A stretch of 60,018 bases of DNA from [Streptosporangium] indianense. GTDB lineage: Bacteria > Actinomycetota > Actinomycetes > Streptomycetales > Streptomycetaceae. The notes beneath the pieces were generated by a model, which saw only the letters and a program-made list of their open reading frames with translations, searched no databases and had not been told where the DNA came from. How positions within the stretch are numbered: the first letter of the stretch is position 1; every line of letters begins with the position of its first letter. The stretch lies in the NCBI RefSeq assembly GCF_021474405.1, contig NZ_JAKEIO010000032.1, forward strand, positions 1-60,018, in the 5' to 3' direction. This document shows, one piece after another, positions 44,171 to 54,432 of this stretch. The position numbers and the translations under genes are program-made.

Positions 44171-45232
44171 CTACAGGGTCCGCACCCCGACCTGCTCCCA
44201 GGCCTTGGAGACGGCGTCCAGCTCCTCCCCGTCGCCGAAGCGCTCCCGGGCGGCCTTCACGGTGAGCGTGGCGAAGTCGGCGAACAGCGCGTCCTGCTGC
44301 AGTTCGCCGCCGGTCAGCACGTCGTACCAGACCTGCCCGGCCCGCTCCCAGGCGTGGCCACCGAGGGCCGTGGCGGCCAGGTAGAAGGCGTGGTTCGGGA
44401 TGCCGGAGTTGATGTGGACACCGCCGTTGTCCCGGCCGGTGCGCACGAAGTCGTCCATGGTCGCCGGCTGCGGGTCCTTGCCGAGGACGTCGTCGTCGTA
44501 CGCCGTGCCCGGCTCCTTCATGGAGCGCAGCGCCGTGCCCGTCACCCGCGGGGCGAGCAGGCCCGCGCCGATCAGCCAGTCGGCCTCGGCGGCGGTCTGG
44601 CCGAGGGTGTACTGCTTGATCAGCGCGCCGAAGACGTCCGACAGGGACTCGTTGAGCGCGCCGGGCTGGCCGAAGTAGGTGAGGTTGGCCGTGTACTGCG
44701 TGACGCCGTGCGCGAGTTCGTGGCCGATGACGTCGATCGGGATGGTGAAGTCGAGGAAGATCTCGCCGTCCCCGTCACCGAACACCATCTGCTCGCCGTT
44801 CCAGAAGGCGTTGTTGTAGTCGCGGTCGTAGTGCACCGTCGCGTTCAGCGGGAGGCCGTTGCCGTCGATCGAGTCCCGCCCGAAAGCCTGGAGGAACAGC
44901 TCGAAGGTGGCGCCGAGGCCCGCGTAGGCGCGGTTGACGGTGGCGTCCTTGCCGGGCTTGTCACCCTCGCCGCGGACCTTGTGGCCGGGCAGGTCGGTGC
45001 CGTGCCGGGCGTCGTGGACGGTGCGCTGCGGCTTGCCGTCGGCGACCGCGGCGACGGCGGCGGCGCCGATGACCGTGGTGAGGCGGCGCTGGGTGCGCTC
45101 GAAGGCGTCGCGCTGCAGGGTGCGGCGGGCGGGTCCGGCGAGTGCGGGGTCCTCGGCCTGGGCGAGCTTGTCGAGGACGTGGGGCGGAACGATGGTGCAG
45201 AAGACGGGCTCGAAGCCCCCGTGAGTCGTCAT
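44171..45232 (-). CDS. Protealysin-like M4 metalloprotease
   Basis: A 353-residue thermolysin-family protease: zinc site H171-E-L-A-H175 with E195 in G-A-L-N-E-S-L-S-D and the N-A-F-W substrate motif. It has no signal peptide and only a short N-terminal propeptide containing C12-T-I-V-P-P-H-V-L, like the C-x-x-x-P-P motif of protealysin precursors. It is therefore an intracellular-type M4 enzyme rather than a secreted thermolysin. ATG 45232 (M-T-T-H-G-G-F-E-P-V-F) chosen; upstream palindromes may regulate it. Partner: emfourin-type inhibitor downstream. Confidence 0.92.
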   Translation of the reverse strand: MTTHGGFEPVFCTIVPPHVLDKLAQAEDPALAGPARRTLQRDAFERTQRRLTTVIGAAAVAAVADGKPQRTVHDARHGTDLPGHKVRGEGDKPGKDATVNRAYAGLGATFELFLQAFGRDSIDGNGLPLNATVHYDRDYNNAFWNGEQMVFGDGDGEIFLDFTIPIDVIGHELAHGVTQYTANLTYFGQPGALNESLSDVFGALIKQYTLGQTAAEADWLIGAGLLAPRVTGTALRSMKEPGTAYDDDVLGKDPQPATMDDFVRTGRDNGGVHINSGIPNHAFYLAATALGGHAWERAGQVWYDVLTGGELQQDALFADFATLTVKAARERFGDGEELDAVSKAWEQVGVRTL

Positions 45233-45252
45233 GCCCGGCACCCTTGCACTGC

Positions 45253-45289
45253 GTGACGAAACTGTCACTAGTCGCCACCATGATTGGTG
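45253..45289. promoter_or_regulatory. Two small palindromes upstream of the M4 protease
   Basis: GTGAC-gaaact-GTCAC (45253-45268) and CACCA-tgat-TGGTG (45276-45289) lie within 60 nt of the protease start, arranged like twin operators. No regulator gene adjoins. Confidence 0.4.
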
Positions 45290-45419
45290 AAATACCGGGA
45301 CAACGACCCTCACGCTCCGTGCTGGATGCTATAGGGAAGTGGGATAGCGCACTTTTTGTCCCATATGGGCGTACGGTCCCGCATACTGATACGACCCCAC
45401 GCGCCGGGAGTGGCTCGGC

Positions 45420-45425
45420 TAGCAT
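45420..45425 (+). promoter_or_regulatory. -10 box of the leuA leader transcript
   Basis: TAGCAT, with the leader-peptide ATG 11 nt downstream; ATG 45424 lies inside the box and so is not used. About 60 nt upstream is a CCCATATGGG palindrome (45360-45369) of unknown role. Confidence 0.5.
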
Positions 45426-45435
45426 GCTGCGCATC

Positions 45436-45464
45436 ATGCGTTTCGGGCTGCTTCTCCTTAGCTG

Positions 45465-45483
<19 letters not shown>
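45436..45483 (+). CDS. leuA leader peptide (leucine attenuator)
   Basis: A 15-codon ORF, M-R-F-G-L-L-L-L-S-C-R-G-E-G-L, with four consecutive leucine codons (CTG CTT CTC CTT) plus a final CTG. Leader peptides of this kind, rich in Leu followed by S-C-R-G-E-G, precede leuA in Streptomyces and control it by attenuation: ribosome stalling on Leu codons selects between hairpins. Confidence 0.85.
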
Positions 45484-47286
<1,803 letters not shown>

Positions 47287-47331
47287 CCAGCCGTACGGGT
47301 TCACGGCCACCGGCCGCCCACGGGTGCCGCA

Positions 47332-47368
47332 GGGGCTCCGTCCGCCGTTGTCCGGCGGGCGGGGCCCC
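47332..47368 (+). terminator. leuA terminator
   Basis: GGGGCTCCGTCCGCC pairs (with G-U pairs) with GGCGGGCGGGGCCCC across a 7-nt loop, 45 nt after leuA. Confidence 0.75.
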
Positions 47369-47421
47369 GTCGCATACCGGCCATTTGCTGTGGAGGTCAC
47401 GGAAAGGTCTCCTCCGGGGTG

Positions 47422-47451
47422 CTGACTCCTCGTCTCGGATGTGGCTAACAT
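47422..47451 (+). promoter_or_regulatory. Putative promoter of the TerB-domain gene
   Basis: CTGACT (47422-47427), 18-nt spacer, TAACAT (47446-47451), ~45 nt before the start codon. Confidence 0.5.
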
Positions 47452-47497
47452 CACGCAAGCGCGGCGACGTTGCCGTGCGGCGTGACGGAGGTGCGAC

Positions 47498-48196
47498 GTG
47501 CTGCCAGGACGGGGACGAAACGGCCATGCCGCCAGGCTTTCTCGCATCCTGGGCACCCGGACCGCGTGGACGACCGCCGGTGACGGAGAGTTCTTCTGCC
47601 CCGGCTGCGGTGGCGACCGCAACTACCAGCGGCTGACCGGACAACGCCGCTTCACCCTGCTCGGCCTGCCCGTGCTGCCGCGCGGCGAGACCGGGCCGGT
47701 CGTCGAGTGCGCCGCCTGCCGCCGCCACTTCGGCACCGACGTCCTCGACCATCCGACCACCATCCGCTTCTCCGCGATGCTCCGCGACGCCGTGCACACC
47801 GTCGCCCTCGCGGTGCTGGCGGCGGGCGGCGCCGGATCACGTTCGGCACTGGAGGCCGCCGTCCTGGCCGTGCGCGCCGCCGGGTTCGACGACTGCACGG
47901 AGGAGCAGCTGGCCGCCCTCGTCGAGGCGCTGGAGGCCGACACCGGCCGGATCGCCGGCGAACCCTGCGGCGCCGGGCTGGCCATAGAGCTCCACGAGGC
48001 GCTGGACCCGCTCGCTCCGCACCTCGCCGCCGTCGGCCGCGAATCGATCCTGCTGCAGGGCGCCCGCATCGCCCTGGCGGACGGCCCGTACACCCCGGCC
48101 GAGCGGGACGCGCTGGCGACGGTGGGGGCGGCGCTCACCATCTGCTCCGACGACGTCACCCGGCTGCTGGCCGCGGCGGCGCGCACACCCTCGTAG
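47498..48196 (+). CDS. Zinc-ribbon/TerB-like domain protein
   Basis: A 232-residue cytoplasmic protein: an N-terminal zinc ribbon (F-F-C-P-G-C-G-G ... V-E-C-A-A-C-R-R-H-F-G-T) and a helical TerB/tellurite-resistance-like domain (A-L-A-D-G-P-Y-T-P-A-E-R-D-A-L-A-T-V-G-A-A-L at the C-terminus). Function in Streptomyces unknown; related domains appear in stress-response systems. GTG start with GGAGGT 5 nt upstream. Confidence 0.82.
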   Translation: MLPGRGRNGHAARLSRILGTRTAWTTAGDGEFFCPGCGGDRNYQRLTGQRRFTLLGLPVLPRGETGPVVECAACRRHFGTDVLDHPTTIRFSAMLRDAVHTVALAVLAAGGAGSRSALEAAVLAVRAAGFDDCTEEQLAALVEALEADTGRIAGEPCGAGLAIELHEALDPLAPHLAAVGRESILLQGARIALADGPYTPAERDALATVGAALTICSDDVTRLLAAAARTPS

Positions 48197-48227
48197 AGCC
48201 CGCACCTTCGCGAGGACCCGCCCCCCT

Positions 48228-48247
48228 GTTACTCCCCGGGGAGTAAC
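48228..48247. promoter_or_regulatory. 20-bp perfect palindrome upstream of the MMPL gene
   Basis: GTTACTCCCCGGGGAGTAAC, a TetR-type operator candidate 120 nt before the exporter gene; a half-like AGTACTCCCCGG recurs at 48271. Confidence 0.65.
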
Positions 48248-48366
48248 GCGCGGCCGGGGCCGCCCCCGGCAGTACTCCCCGGTTCGGCCTCACGTCCGAC
48301 GAACCGGCCCCCGTCCCGCGGGAGTCTGGAGACCGATCCAGACACCGACCGGAGGGAGCCGGACAC

Positions 48367-50514
48367 ATGGGGGCCGTAAGGACGCGCACCGGGCGCAGGC
48401 GGGCCGTGCCCTGGGCGGTGGTCGGGCTGTGGCTGGCCGCGCTCGTGCTGGTCGGACCGCTCGCCGGCAGGTTCGCCGACATCCAGCAGAACCGCGCGGT
48501 CGACTACCTGCCCGACAGCGCCGACTCCACCCAGGTGGCGCGCATCCAGGACGAACTGCCCGGCGGCGAGGCGACCGACCTGGTGCTTGTCTACCACCGC
48601 GGCGGCGGACTGACCGACGCCGACCGGCGCGCCGCCGCCAAGCAGATCACCGAGGTGAGCGGCGCGTACGACCTGACGCGGGAACCGAAGGGCATTCCGT
48701 CGAAGGACGGCTCCACCCTGATGTACCCGGTCTCCACCACCCAGCCCGGCCAGGACGACGAGGCCCGCGACGCCTTCGTCGACGGAGTGCGGGACATCGC
48801 CGAGGGCGGTGGCGGACTGAGCGCCGAGGTCGGCGGGCCCGGCGCGCTGAACACCGACATGAACAAGGTGTTCGGGACCCTCGACGCCACGCTGCTGTTC
48901 GCCACGCTCGGCGTCGTCACCGTGCTGCTCGTCCTCATCTACCGCAGCCCCTTCCTCTGGCTGGTGCCGCTCGCCGTGGCGGGCGTGGCCGCCACCGTCG
49001 CGATGGCCGCCGGGTACGGACTGCACGAACTGTTCGACGTCACCGTCACCGGCCAGAGCGGCGGCGTGATGACCGTGCTCGTCCTCGGCGCGGGCACCGA
49101 CTACGCGCTGCTGATCGTCTCCCGCTACCGCGAGGAACTACGGCGCCATGAGCGGCCGTACGACGCCATGCGTGCCGCGCTGCGCGGCTGCGGACCGGCC
49201 GTCCTGGCCTCCTCGGGGACCGTCGCGGCCGGGCTGCTGTGCCTGCTCGCCGCGGACCTCAACAGCAGCCGCGGCATGGGACCCGTCGGCATGGTCGGGG
49301 TGCTCGCCGCGCTGGTCGCCATGACGACCCTGCTGCCGGCGGTCCTGGTGCTGCTGGGGCGGCGCGTCTTCTGGCCGCTGATTCCCGCGTTCGGCAGCGA
49401 GCCCAAGGCCCGGCGGTCGCTGTTCGCCGCGATGGGCTCCTCGGCGACCCGGCGCCCCGTCACCGTGCTCGTCGGCGGTGCGGCGCTGCTCGGTGCCCTC
49501 GCGCTCGGCACGCTCAACCTGTCCGGCAGCCTGAAGCAGGAGGACTCCTTCACCGAGCGGCCCGAGTCCATCACCGCGATGCGGACCCTGGCGCGGGAGT
49601 ATCCCGAGCGCAGCAGCCGGCCCGTGACGGTCATCGCGCCCGAGCGGCGGGCCCGGGCGGCCGCCGACCGGGCCCGTACGACCCAGGGCGTCGCCGAAGT
49701 GGCTCCCGGCCGCAGCGGCTCGGGCTGGACCGAGATCGCCGTCTTCACCACCGCCGCACCCGAGACCCCGGCCGAGACCCGGACCATCGAGGCACTGCGG
49801 ACCTCGCTCGACCCCATGGGTGCGTACGTCGGCGGGCCCAGCGCCCAGCAGATCGACCTGGCCGACAGCGAGTCACGGGACCGGAAGGTGATCGTGCCGC
49901 TGGTGCTGGCCGCCGTGTTCGTCATCCTGGTCGGCCTGTTGCGCAGTCTCGTCGCGCCGCTGCTGTTGCTGGCCGCGGTGGTGGCGGTCTGGGGCGCCGC
50001 GCTCGGCATCGGGGGGCTGGTGTTCGAGCCGGTGTTCGGGTTCGCCGGGACCGATCCGGGGCTCGGGCTGCTGTCCTTCGTGTTCCTGGTAGCCCTCGGT
50101 GTCGACTACGGCATCTTCCTGATGCACCGCATGCGGGAGGAGTCCGTACGGGGGGCGGAGCCGGAGGCGGCGGCGCTCACCGCGCTGCGGACGACCGGTG
50201 GGGTGATCGCCTCGGCGGGGGTGGTGCTGGCGGCGACGTTCGCGGTGCTGACCACGCTGCCGATGGTGGGGCTGGTGGAACTCGGGTTCGTCATCGCGGT
50301 CGGGGTGCTGCTCGACACCTTCCTCGTGCGGACCTACCTGGTGACGACGGCGAGTGTGCTGCTGAAGCGGCGGATGTGGTGGCCGGGGAGCCTCTCGCGT
50401 GCACCGCAACTGCCCGGCGCCGCTGAGGGCGGGGCGTTGCGCAACCCGGCGGAGGGGGATACCGCTCTCGGTGGGACGGGTGCCGCCCCCCGCGGCACGC
50501 ATGCCCGCAGCTAG
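48367..50514 (+). CDS. MMPL-family (RND-type) membrane transporter
   Basis: A 715-residue membrane protein with two homologous halves, each a periplasmic domain and ~6 helices; T-D-Y-A-L-L-I-V-S-R-Y-R-E-E-L in the first half and V-D-Y-G-I-F-L-M-H-R-M-R-E-E in the second carry the conserved Asp-Tyr proton-relay pairs. MMPL proteins export lipids or drugs. ATG 48367 has GGAGGGAG upstream. The last ~30 residues, ending G-T-H-A-R-S, are encoded by a dispersed repeat. The TetR-like palindrome suggests repressor control. Confidence 0.93.
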   Translation: MGAVRTRTGRRRAVPWAVVGLWLAALVLVGPLAGRFADIQQNRAVDYLPDSADSTQVARIQDELPGGEATDLVLVYHRGGGLTDADRRAAAKQITEVSGAYDLTREPKGIPSKDGSTLMYPVSTTQPGQDDEARDAFVDGVRDIAEGGGGLSAEVGGPGALNTDMNKVFGTLDATLLFATLGVVTVLLVLIYRSPFLWLVPLAVAGVAATVAMAAGYGLHELFDVTVTGQSGGVMTVLVLGAGTDYALLIVSRYREELRRHERPYDAMRAALRGCGPAVLASSGTVAAGLLCLLAADLNSSRGMGPVGMVGVLAALVAMTTLLPAVLVLLGRRVFWPLIPAFGSEPKARRSLFAAMGSSATRRPVTVLVGGAALLGALALGTLNLSGSLKQEDSFTERPESITAMRTLAREYPERSSRPVTVIAPERRARAAADRARTTQGVAEVAPGRSGSGWTEIAVFTTAAPETPAETRTIEALRTSLDPMGAYVGGPSAQQIDLADSESRDRKVIVPLVLAAVFVILVGLLRSLVAPLLLLAAVVAVWGAALGIGGLVFEPVFGFAGTDPGLGLLSFVFLVALGVDYGIFLMHRMREESVRGAEPEAAALTALRTTGGVIASAGVVLAATFAVLTTLPMVGLVELGFVIAVGVLLDTFLVRTYLVTTASVLLKRRMWWPGSLSRAPQLPGAAEGGALRNPAEGDTALGGTGAAPRGTHARS
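50427..50512 (+). repeat. Dispersed GC-rich repeat, copy B (at the MMPL 3' end)
   Basis: Left (GTTGCGCAACCCGGCG) and right (CGCATGCCCGCAGCT) ends match copy A at 17113-17234, with the middle shorter. It overlaps the C-terminal codons and runs up to the TAG stop. Confidence 0.55.
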
Positions 50515-50575
50515 GCGGAACAGTGCGGCGTCCCTCCCTCCCGGAGGGGCGCCTTCCTGGTCGAGGATGATGCCC

Positions 50576-51808
50576 GTGCAGGTACCCACCACCCCGCAGA
50601 AGACCTGGTCGCGGTCTGCTGAGCGGATCATCGGTGTGATCAATCGCGACCCCATGACCGCCCCGCACGCCGCCCGCAACGACGCGGTGCTCGCCGTCGT
50701 CTCCGCGGGGCTGGCCGTCGCCCTGGCCCTGCTCGTCGACGACGGGCGCAGGCCCGACGCGGTGGGCTGGGTACTGCTGCTCGCCTGCAACGTGCCGATC
50801 GCGTGGCGGCGCCGGCAACCGCTGCTCGTGCTGCTCGCGGTCGTGGCCTGCGTCGCCCCGTACCACGCCCTCGACAACACCCATTCCGCGCCGACCCCGG
50901 TGACGTACATCGCGCTGTACACCGTCGCCGTGACCGGCCGTCCCCTGCGCACCGTCCTGGTGGGCGCCGGTGTCATCGGCCTCTCGGTCAGCGTGATGCT
51001 CACCGTCAGCATGCACGAGGCGCTGGAGGTGCTCCGCATATCGGGCTGGGTCGTGGCCGTGCTCTTCTGCGGTGTCGACGTGCGTGTCTACCGCCAATAC
51101 GTCGCCTCGATCGTGGAGCGGGCCGAACGGGCCGAACGCACCCGGGAGGAGGAGGCCCGGCGGCGGGTCGCCGAGGAGCGGCTGCGGATCGCCCGGGACC
51201 TGCACGACCTGCTCGCCCACAGCATCACCCTCATCGGCGTGCAGACCTCCGTCGCCGCCCATGTCCTGTCCGCCGACCCCGAGCGGCTCGACCGGGCGAC
51301 GGTGGCCAAGGCCCTCGACGACATCGCGGAGACGTGCCGCAGCGCCCGCGGCGAACTCCGTACGACCCTGGAGGTGCTGCGCGAGCACGGCCCCCCGGAC
51401 GCTCGCGGCCCGCTGCCCGGCCTCGACGGGCTGTCCGACCTGGCGGAGGCGGCGCGGCTGGCCGGTGCCCGGGTCGAGCAGACCGTACGGGTGGGGCAGG
51501 CACCGCCCGCCGTCGGCGCCGCCGCCTACCGCATCGTGCAGGAGGCCCTGACGAACGCCGTACGGCACGCGGGGCCCGAACCGGCCGTCCATGTCGCCCT
51601 GGACGAACGGCAGGGCGCCCTGCACCTGTCGGTCCGTGACGACGGCACCGGCCCGGCCCCGGGCGGCACCCCGGGCTTCGGGCTCGTCGGGATGCGGGAG
51701 CGGGCCCGCAGCGTCGGTGGCACACTCGACGCCGGACCGCGTGCCGGGGGCGGGTTCGAGGTGACGGCGGTCCTGCCGCTGACCATGACGGGGGAGAGAG
51801 CCGGATGA
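50576..51808 (+). CDS. NarL-type sensor histidine kinase
   Basis: A 410-residue kinase: ~5 N-terminal hydrophobic segments (D-A-V-L-A-V-V-S-A-G-L-A-V-A-L-A-L-L to V-V-A-V-L-F-C-G), HisKA_3 with His210 in R-D-L-H-D-L-L-A-H-S, and an HATPase (E-A-L-T-N-A-V-R-H-A, D-D-G-T-G, G-F-G-L-V-G-M-R-E-R). GTG 50576 (M-Q-V-P-T-T-P-Q-K) is preferred since GAGGAT lies 7 nt upstream; ATG 50567/50570 and ATG 50654 are in frame. Its TGA overlaps the regulator's ATG (ATGA). Confidence 0.92.
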   Translation: MQVPTTPQKTWSRSAERIIGVINRDPMTAPHAARNDAVLAVVSAGLAVALALLVDDGRRPDAVGWVLLLACNVPIAWRRRQPLLVLLAVVACVAPYHALDNTHSAPTPVTYIALYTVAVTGRPLRTVLVGAGVIGLSVSVMLTVSMHEALEVLRISGWVVAVLFCGVDVRVYRQYVASIVERAERAERTREEEARRRVAEERLRIARDLHDLLAHSITLIGVQTSVAAHVLSADPERLDRATVAKALDDIAETCRSARGELRTTLEVLREHGPPDARGPLPGLDGLSDLAEAARLAGARVEQTVRVGQAPPAVGAAAYRIVQEALTNAVRHAGPEPAVHVALDERQGALHLSVRDDGTGPAPGGTPGFGLVGMRERARSVGGTLDAGPRAGGGFEVTAVLPLTMTGERAG

Positions 51809-52467
51809 CCGTACGGGTGCTGCTCGCGGACGACCAGACCCTGGTGCGGGAGGCGTTCGCGATGCTGGTGGAGTCGGCCCGGGACATGGAGGTCGTCGGC
51901 CAGGCCGCCACCGGCCGGCAGGCCGTCGAACTGGCCCGCAGCGCACGCCCCGACCTGGTGGTGATGGACATCCGCATGCCCGACCTGGACGGCATCGAGG
52001 CGACCCGGCTCATCGCGGCCGACGAGGACCTCGCGGGCGTGAAGGTCCTCGTCCTCACCACGTACGACACCGACGAGAACATCGTCGAGGCGCTGCGGGC
52101 CGGTGCCTCCGGGTTCCTGGTGAAGGACACCCGGCCCGCCGAACTCCTCGACGCCATCCGCACGGTCGCCGCCGGCGAGGCCCTGCTCTCGCCCGGCCCC
52201 ACCGCACGGCTGATCGAGCGGTTCCTGCGCAGCCCGAGCGCACCGGAGACGGGCGGGCCCGAATGCCTGTCCGGGCGGGAACGGGAGGTGCTCGCGCTCG
52301 TCGCGCGCGGACTCACCAACACGGAGATCGGCGACACGCTGGGCCTGAGCCCGCTCACCGCGAAGACCCACGTCAGCCGCATCATGGGCAAACTCGCGGC
52401 ACGGGACCGCGCCCAGCTCGTCATCGTCGCCTACGAGTCGGGGATGGTGACGCCGGGCAACGTCTGA
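51805..52467 (+). CDS. NarL/FixJ-family response regulator
   Basis: A 220-residue regulator: receiver with Asp55 in L-V-V-M-D-I-R-M-P-D-L-D-G, conserved Lys in F-L-V-K-D-T-R, and a C-terminal LuxR-type HTH (L-S-G-R-E-R-E-V-L-A-L-V-A-R-G-L-T-N-T-E-I-G). Coupled to its kinase by ATGA. Targets unknown; the upstream MMPL transporter is a plausible one but is separated by a gap of ~60 nt. Confidence 0.95.
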   Translation: MTVRVLLADDQTLVREAFAMLVESARDMEVVGQAATGRQAVELARSARPDLVVMDIRMPDLDGIEATRLIAADEDLAGVKVLVLTTYDTDENIVEALRAGASGFLVKDTRPAELLDAIRTVAAGEALLSPGPTARLIERFLRSPSAPETGGPECLSGREREVLALVARGLTNTEIGDTLGLSPLTAKTHVSRIMGKLAARDRAQLVIVAYESGMVTPGNV

Positions 52468-52483
52468 CGGACGGACAAGACCC

Positions 52484-53416
52484 CTAGAGCAAACCGGCCG
52501 CCGCGAGGTACTTCCCGACCTGCTCCACCTCGTCCGGCGCCAGCGGGGTCTGCGGCTGTGCCGTCGCCGGGCAGTCGATGATGCCGCGCAGGTGCAGCGC
52601 GGCCTTGAACGCCCCGATCGCCGAGGAGTTCGGGCCCATACGGGCCGGATCGCCGACCGACACCATGCCGAACAGGGCGCACAGCCGCTCCTGTTCGGCA
52701 CGGGCCCCGTCCCAGTCCCCGGCGCGGCACAGCCGGTCCAGGCGCACATAGCCGTGCGGGTCGACGTTGCCCAGGCCCGGCACCGTGCCGTCCGCGCCGA
52801 TCGCCAGGGCCGCGTCGACGATCAGCTCGGACCCGGTCAGCACGCTGAAGCCGGTGATGCCCCGGCGTTCGCGGACGCCGGTGACGACCTGGCGGAAGGC
52901 GGCCAGGTCGCCACTGGAGTCCTTCAGGCCGGCCACGACCCCGTCCGCGGCGAGTTCCAGCACCACGTCCGCCGGCAGCTTCGTGTGGACGGCGACGGGC
53001 AGGTCGTAGGCGATCACCGGGACCGGGCTCGCGGCGGCGACCGCGCGGTAGTGGCGTGCGATCTCCGCGGGGTGGGTGCGGGCGTAGAACGGGGCGGTGA
53101 CGACGACCGCGTCCGCGCCCGCCGCCGTCACCGACGCGACATGGTCCAGGACCCGGGGCGTCGTCATGTCGATCGCCCCGGCGAGCACCGGGAGCCGCCC
53201 GCCCATATGGCCCGCGACCGACTCGACGACCAGCCTGCGCTGCCGGTCCGGCAGGAACGCCGCCTCCGAGGTCGAGCCGAGGACGAACAGCCCGTGCACC
53301 CCGCCGGCCACCAGATGGTCGACCAGCCGGAGCAGCGAGGGGACGTCCACCTCGCCGTCCGGTGTCAGGGGCGTGCAGACGGGCGGGATGACACCGGTCA
53401 GCGGGGTGAACGTCAT
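52484..53416 (-). CDS. DapA/NanA-family lyase or synthase
   Basis: A 310-residue Schiff-base aldolase of the dihydrodipicolinate synthase family: G-S-T-S-E-A near 48, Tyr137 in I-A-Y-D-L-P and catalytic Lys165 in G-L-K-D-S-S-G. Members are lysine biosynthetic DapA, N-acetylneuraminate lyase, keto-deoxy-sugar aldolases and hydroxyproline catabolism enzymes. As it ends an ABC transporter operon (ATGA overlap with the ATPase), a catabolic role on the imported compound is likelier than lysine synthesis. No other catabolic gene is present. Confidence 0.9.
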   Translation of the reverse strand: MTFTPLTGVIPPVCTPLTPDGEVDVPSLLRLVDHLVAGGVHGLFVLGSTSEAAFLPDRQRRLVVESVAGHMGGRLPVLAGAIDMTTPRVLDHVASVTAAGADAVVVTAPFYARTHPAEIARHYRAVAAASPVPVIAYDLPVAVHTKLPADVVLELAADGVVAGLKDSSGDLAAFRQVVTGVRERRGITGFSVLTGSELIVDAALAIGADGTVPGLGNVDPHGYVRLDRLCRAGDWDGARAEQERLCALFGMVSVGDPARMGPNSSAIGAFKAALHLRGIIDCPATAQPQTPLAPDEVEQVGKYLAAAGLL

Positions 53417-54432
53417 GGGGCCTCCATCGGGTCGCGCCGGCGGACGAGGTCGCGGGTCGACTCGTCCTCCCCGACAGGATGGTGGCAGCGGTAGCGGTGT
53501 GCGGGCGCCGACGCGGCGGAGAAACCCGGCATCTCCTGCGCGCACACCCGGTCCGCCTTCCAGCAGCGCGTGCGGAACGGGCAGCCGCTCGGCGGGCGGG
53601 TCGCCGACGGCACCGGACCGACCAGCGGGATGGGCTCGACCGGGTCGAGCAGACCGGGCGTGGCGGAGAACAGGGCGCGGGTGTACGGATGCCGGGCCCG
53701 GCCGGTGACCAGGGCGGCCGGGGAGTCCTCCACGATCCGGCCCAGGTACATGGTGATCACCCGGTCGCTCATCCGCTGTACCGTGCGGATGTCGTGGGAG
53801 ACGAACACCAGGGCCAGGCCCAGGCGTTCCTTCAGGTCGAGCAGGAGGTTGAGGATCTGCGCGCGGACCGACACGTCCAGGGCGCTGGTCGGCTCGTCGG
53901 CCACAATCAGGTCCGGGGCCGGCGCGAGCGCCCGGGCGATCGCGACACGCTGGCGCTGCCCGCCCGACAGCTGGGCCGGCAGCGCGGCGGCGAGTCCCCG
54001 CGGGAGACCCACGAGGGACATCAACTCTCGCACCCTCTCCTCACGTTCGCCTCTCGTGCCGCGGTCGTGCACGTCGAGCGGGTCCCGCAGGATCTGCCGG
54101 ACGGTCAGACGGCGGTTCAGGGCCGTCGACGGGTCCTGGAAGACCATGCCGATGCCGGCGCCGACGGCCCGGCGGCGCTCGGCGGCCGGCATCGTCCACA
54201 GGTCACGGCCCCGGAACGACACCGTCCCCCGGGTCGGCCGCTGCACCCCGACCAGCACCTTCGCCAGCGTCGACTTGCCGCAGCCGGACTCGCCGACCAC
54301 ACCCACGGTCTCGCCGGGCGCGACGGCCAGATCGACGCCGGTCAGCGCGTACACCCGGTCCCGGGCGAACAGGCCGCCGCTGCGGGCCTTGTGGACGACG
54401 TGCGCGTCCGCCAACTCCACCAGCGCGTTCAT
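53413..54432 (-). CDS. Peptide/nickel-type ABC transporter ATPase (DppF/OppF)
   Basis: A 339-residue ATPase: Walker [10 protein letters not shown] at 47-55, signature [10 protein letters not shown], Walker B L-I-V-A-D-E-P, H-loop V-S-H-D, and the C-terminal oligopeptide domain with cysteines (F-R-T-R-C-W-K-A-D-R-V-C). ATGA overlaps join it to the fusion gene upstream and to the DapA-like gene downstream. Confidence 0.95.
   Translation of the reverse strand: MNALVELADAHVVHKARSGGLFARDRVYALTGVDLAVAPGETVGVVGESGCGKSTLAKVLVGVQRPTRGTVSFRGRDLWTMPAAERRRAVGAGIGMVFQDPSTALNRRLTVRQILRDPLDVHDRGTRGEREERVRELMSLVGLPRGLAAALPAQLSGGQRQRVAIARALAPAPDLIVADEPTSALDVSVRAQILNLLLDLKERLGLALVFVSHDIRTVQRMSDRVITMYLGRIVEDSPAALVTGRARHPYTRALFSATPGLLDPVEPIPLVGPVPSATRPPSGCPFRTRCWKADRVCAQEMPGFSAASAPAHRYRCHHPVGEDESTRDLVRRRDPMEAP

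Noticed and set aside
52484..53416. Assignment as the lysine biosynthetic dapA
   Set aside because: It ends an ABC transporter operon by translational coupling and no other lysine gene adjoins, so the family name is kept without a gene symbol.
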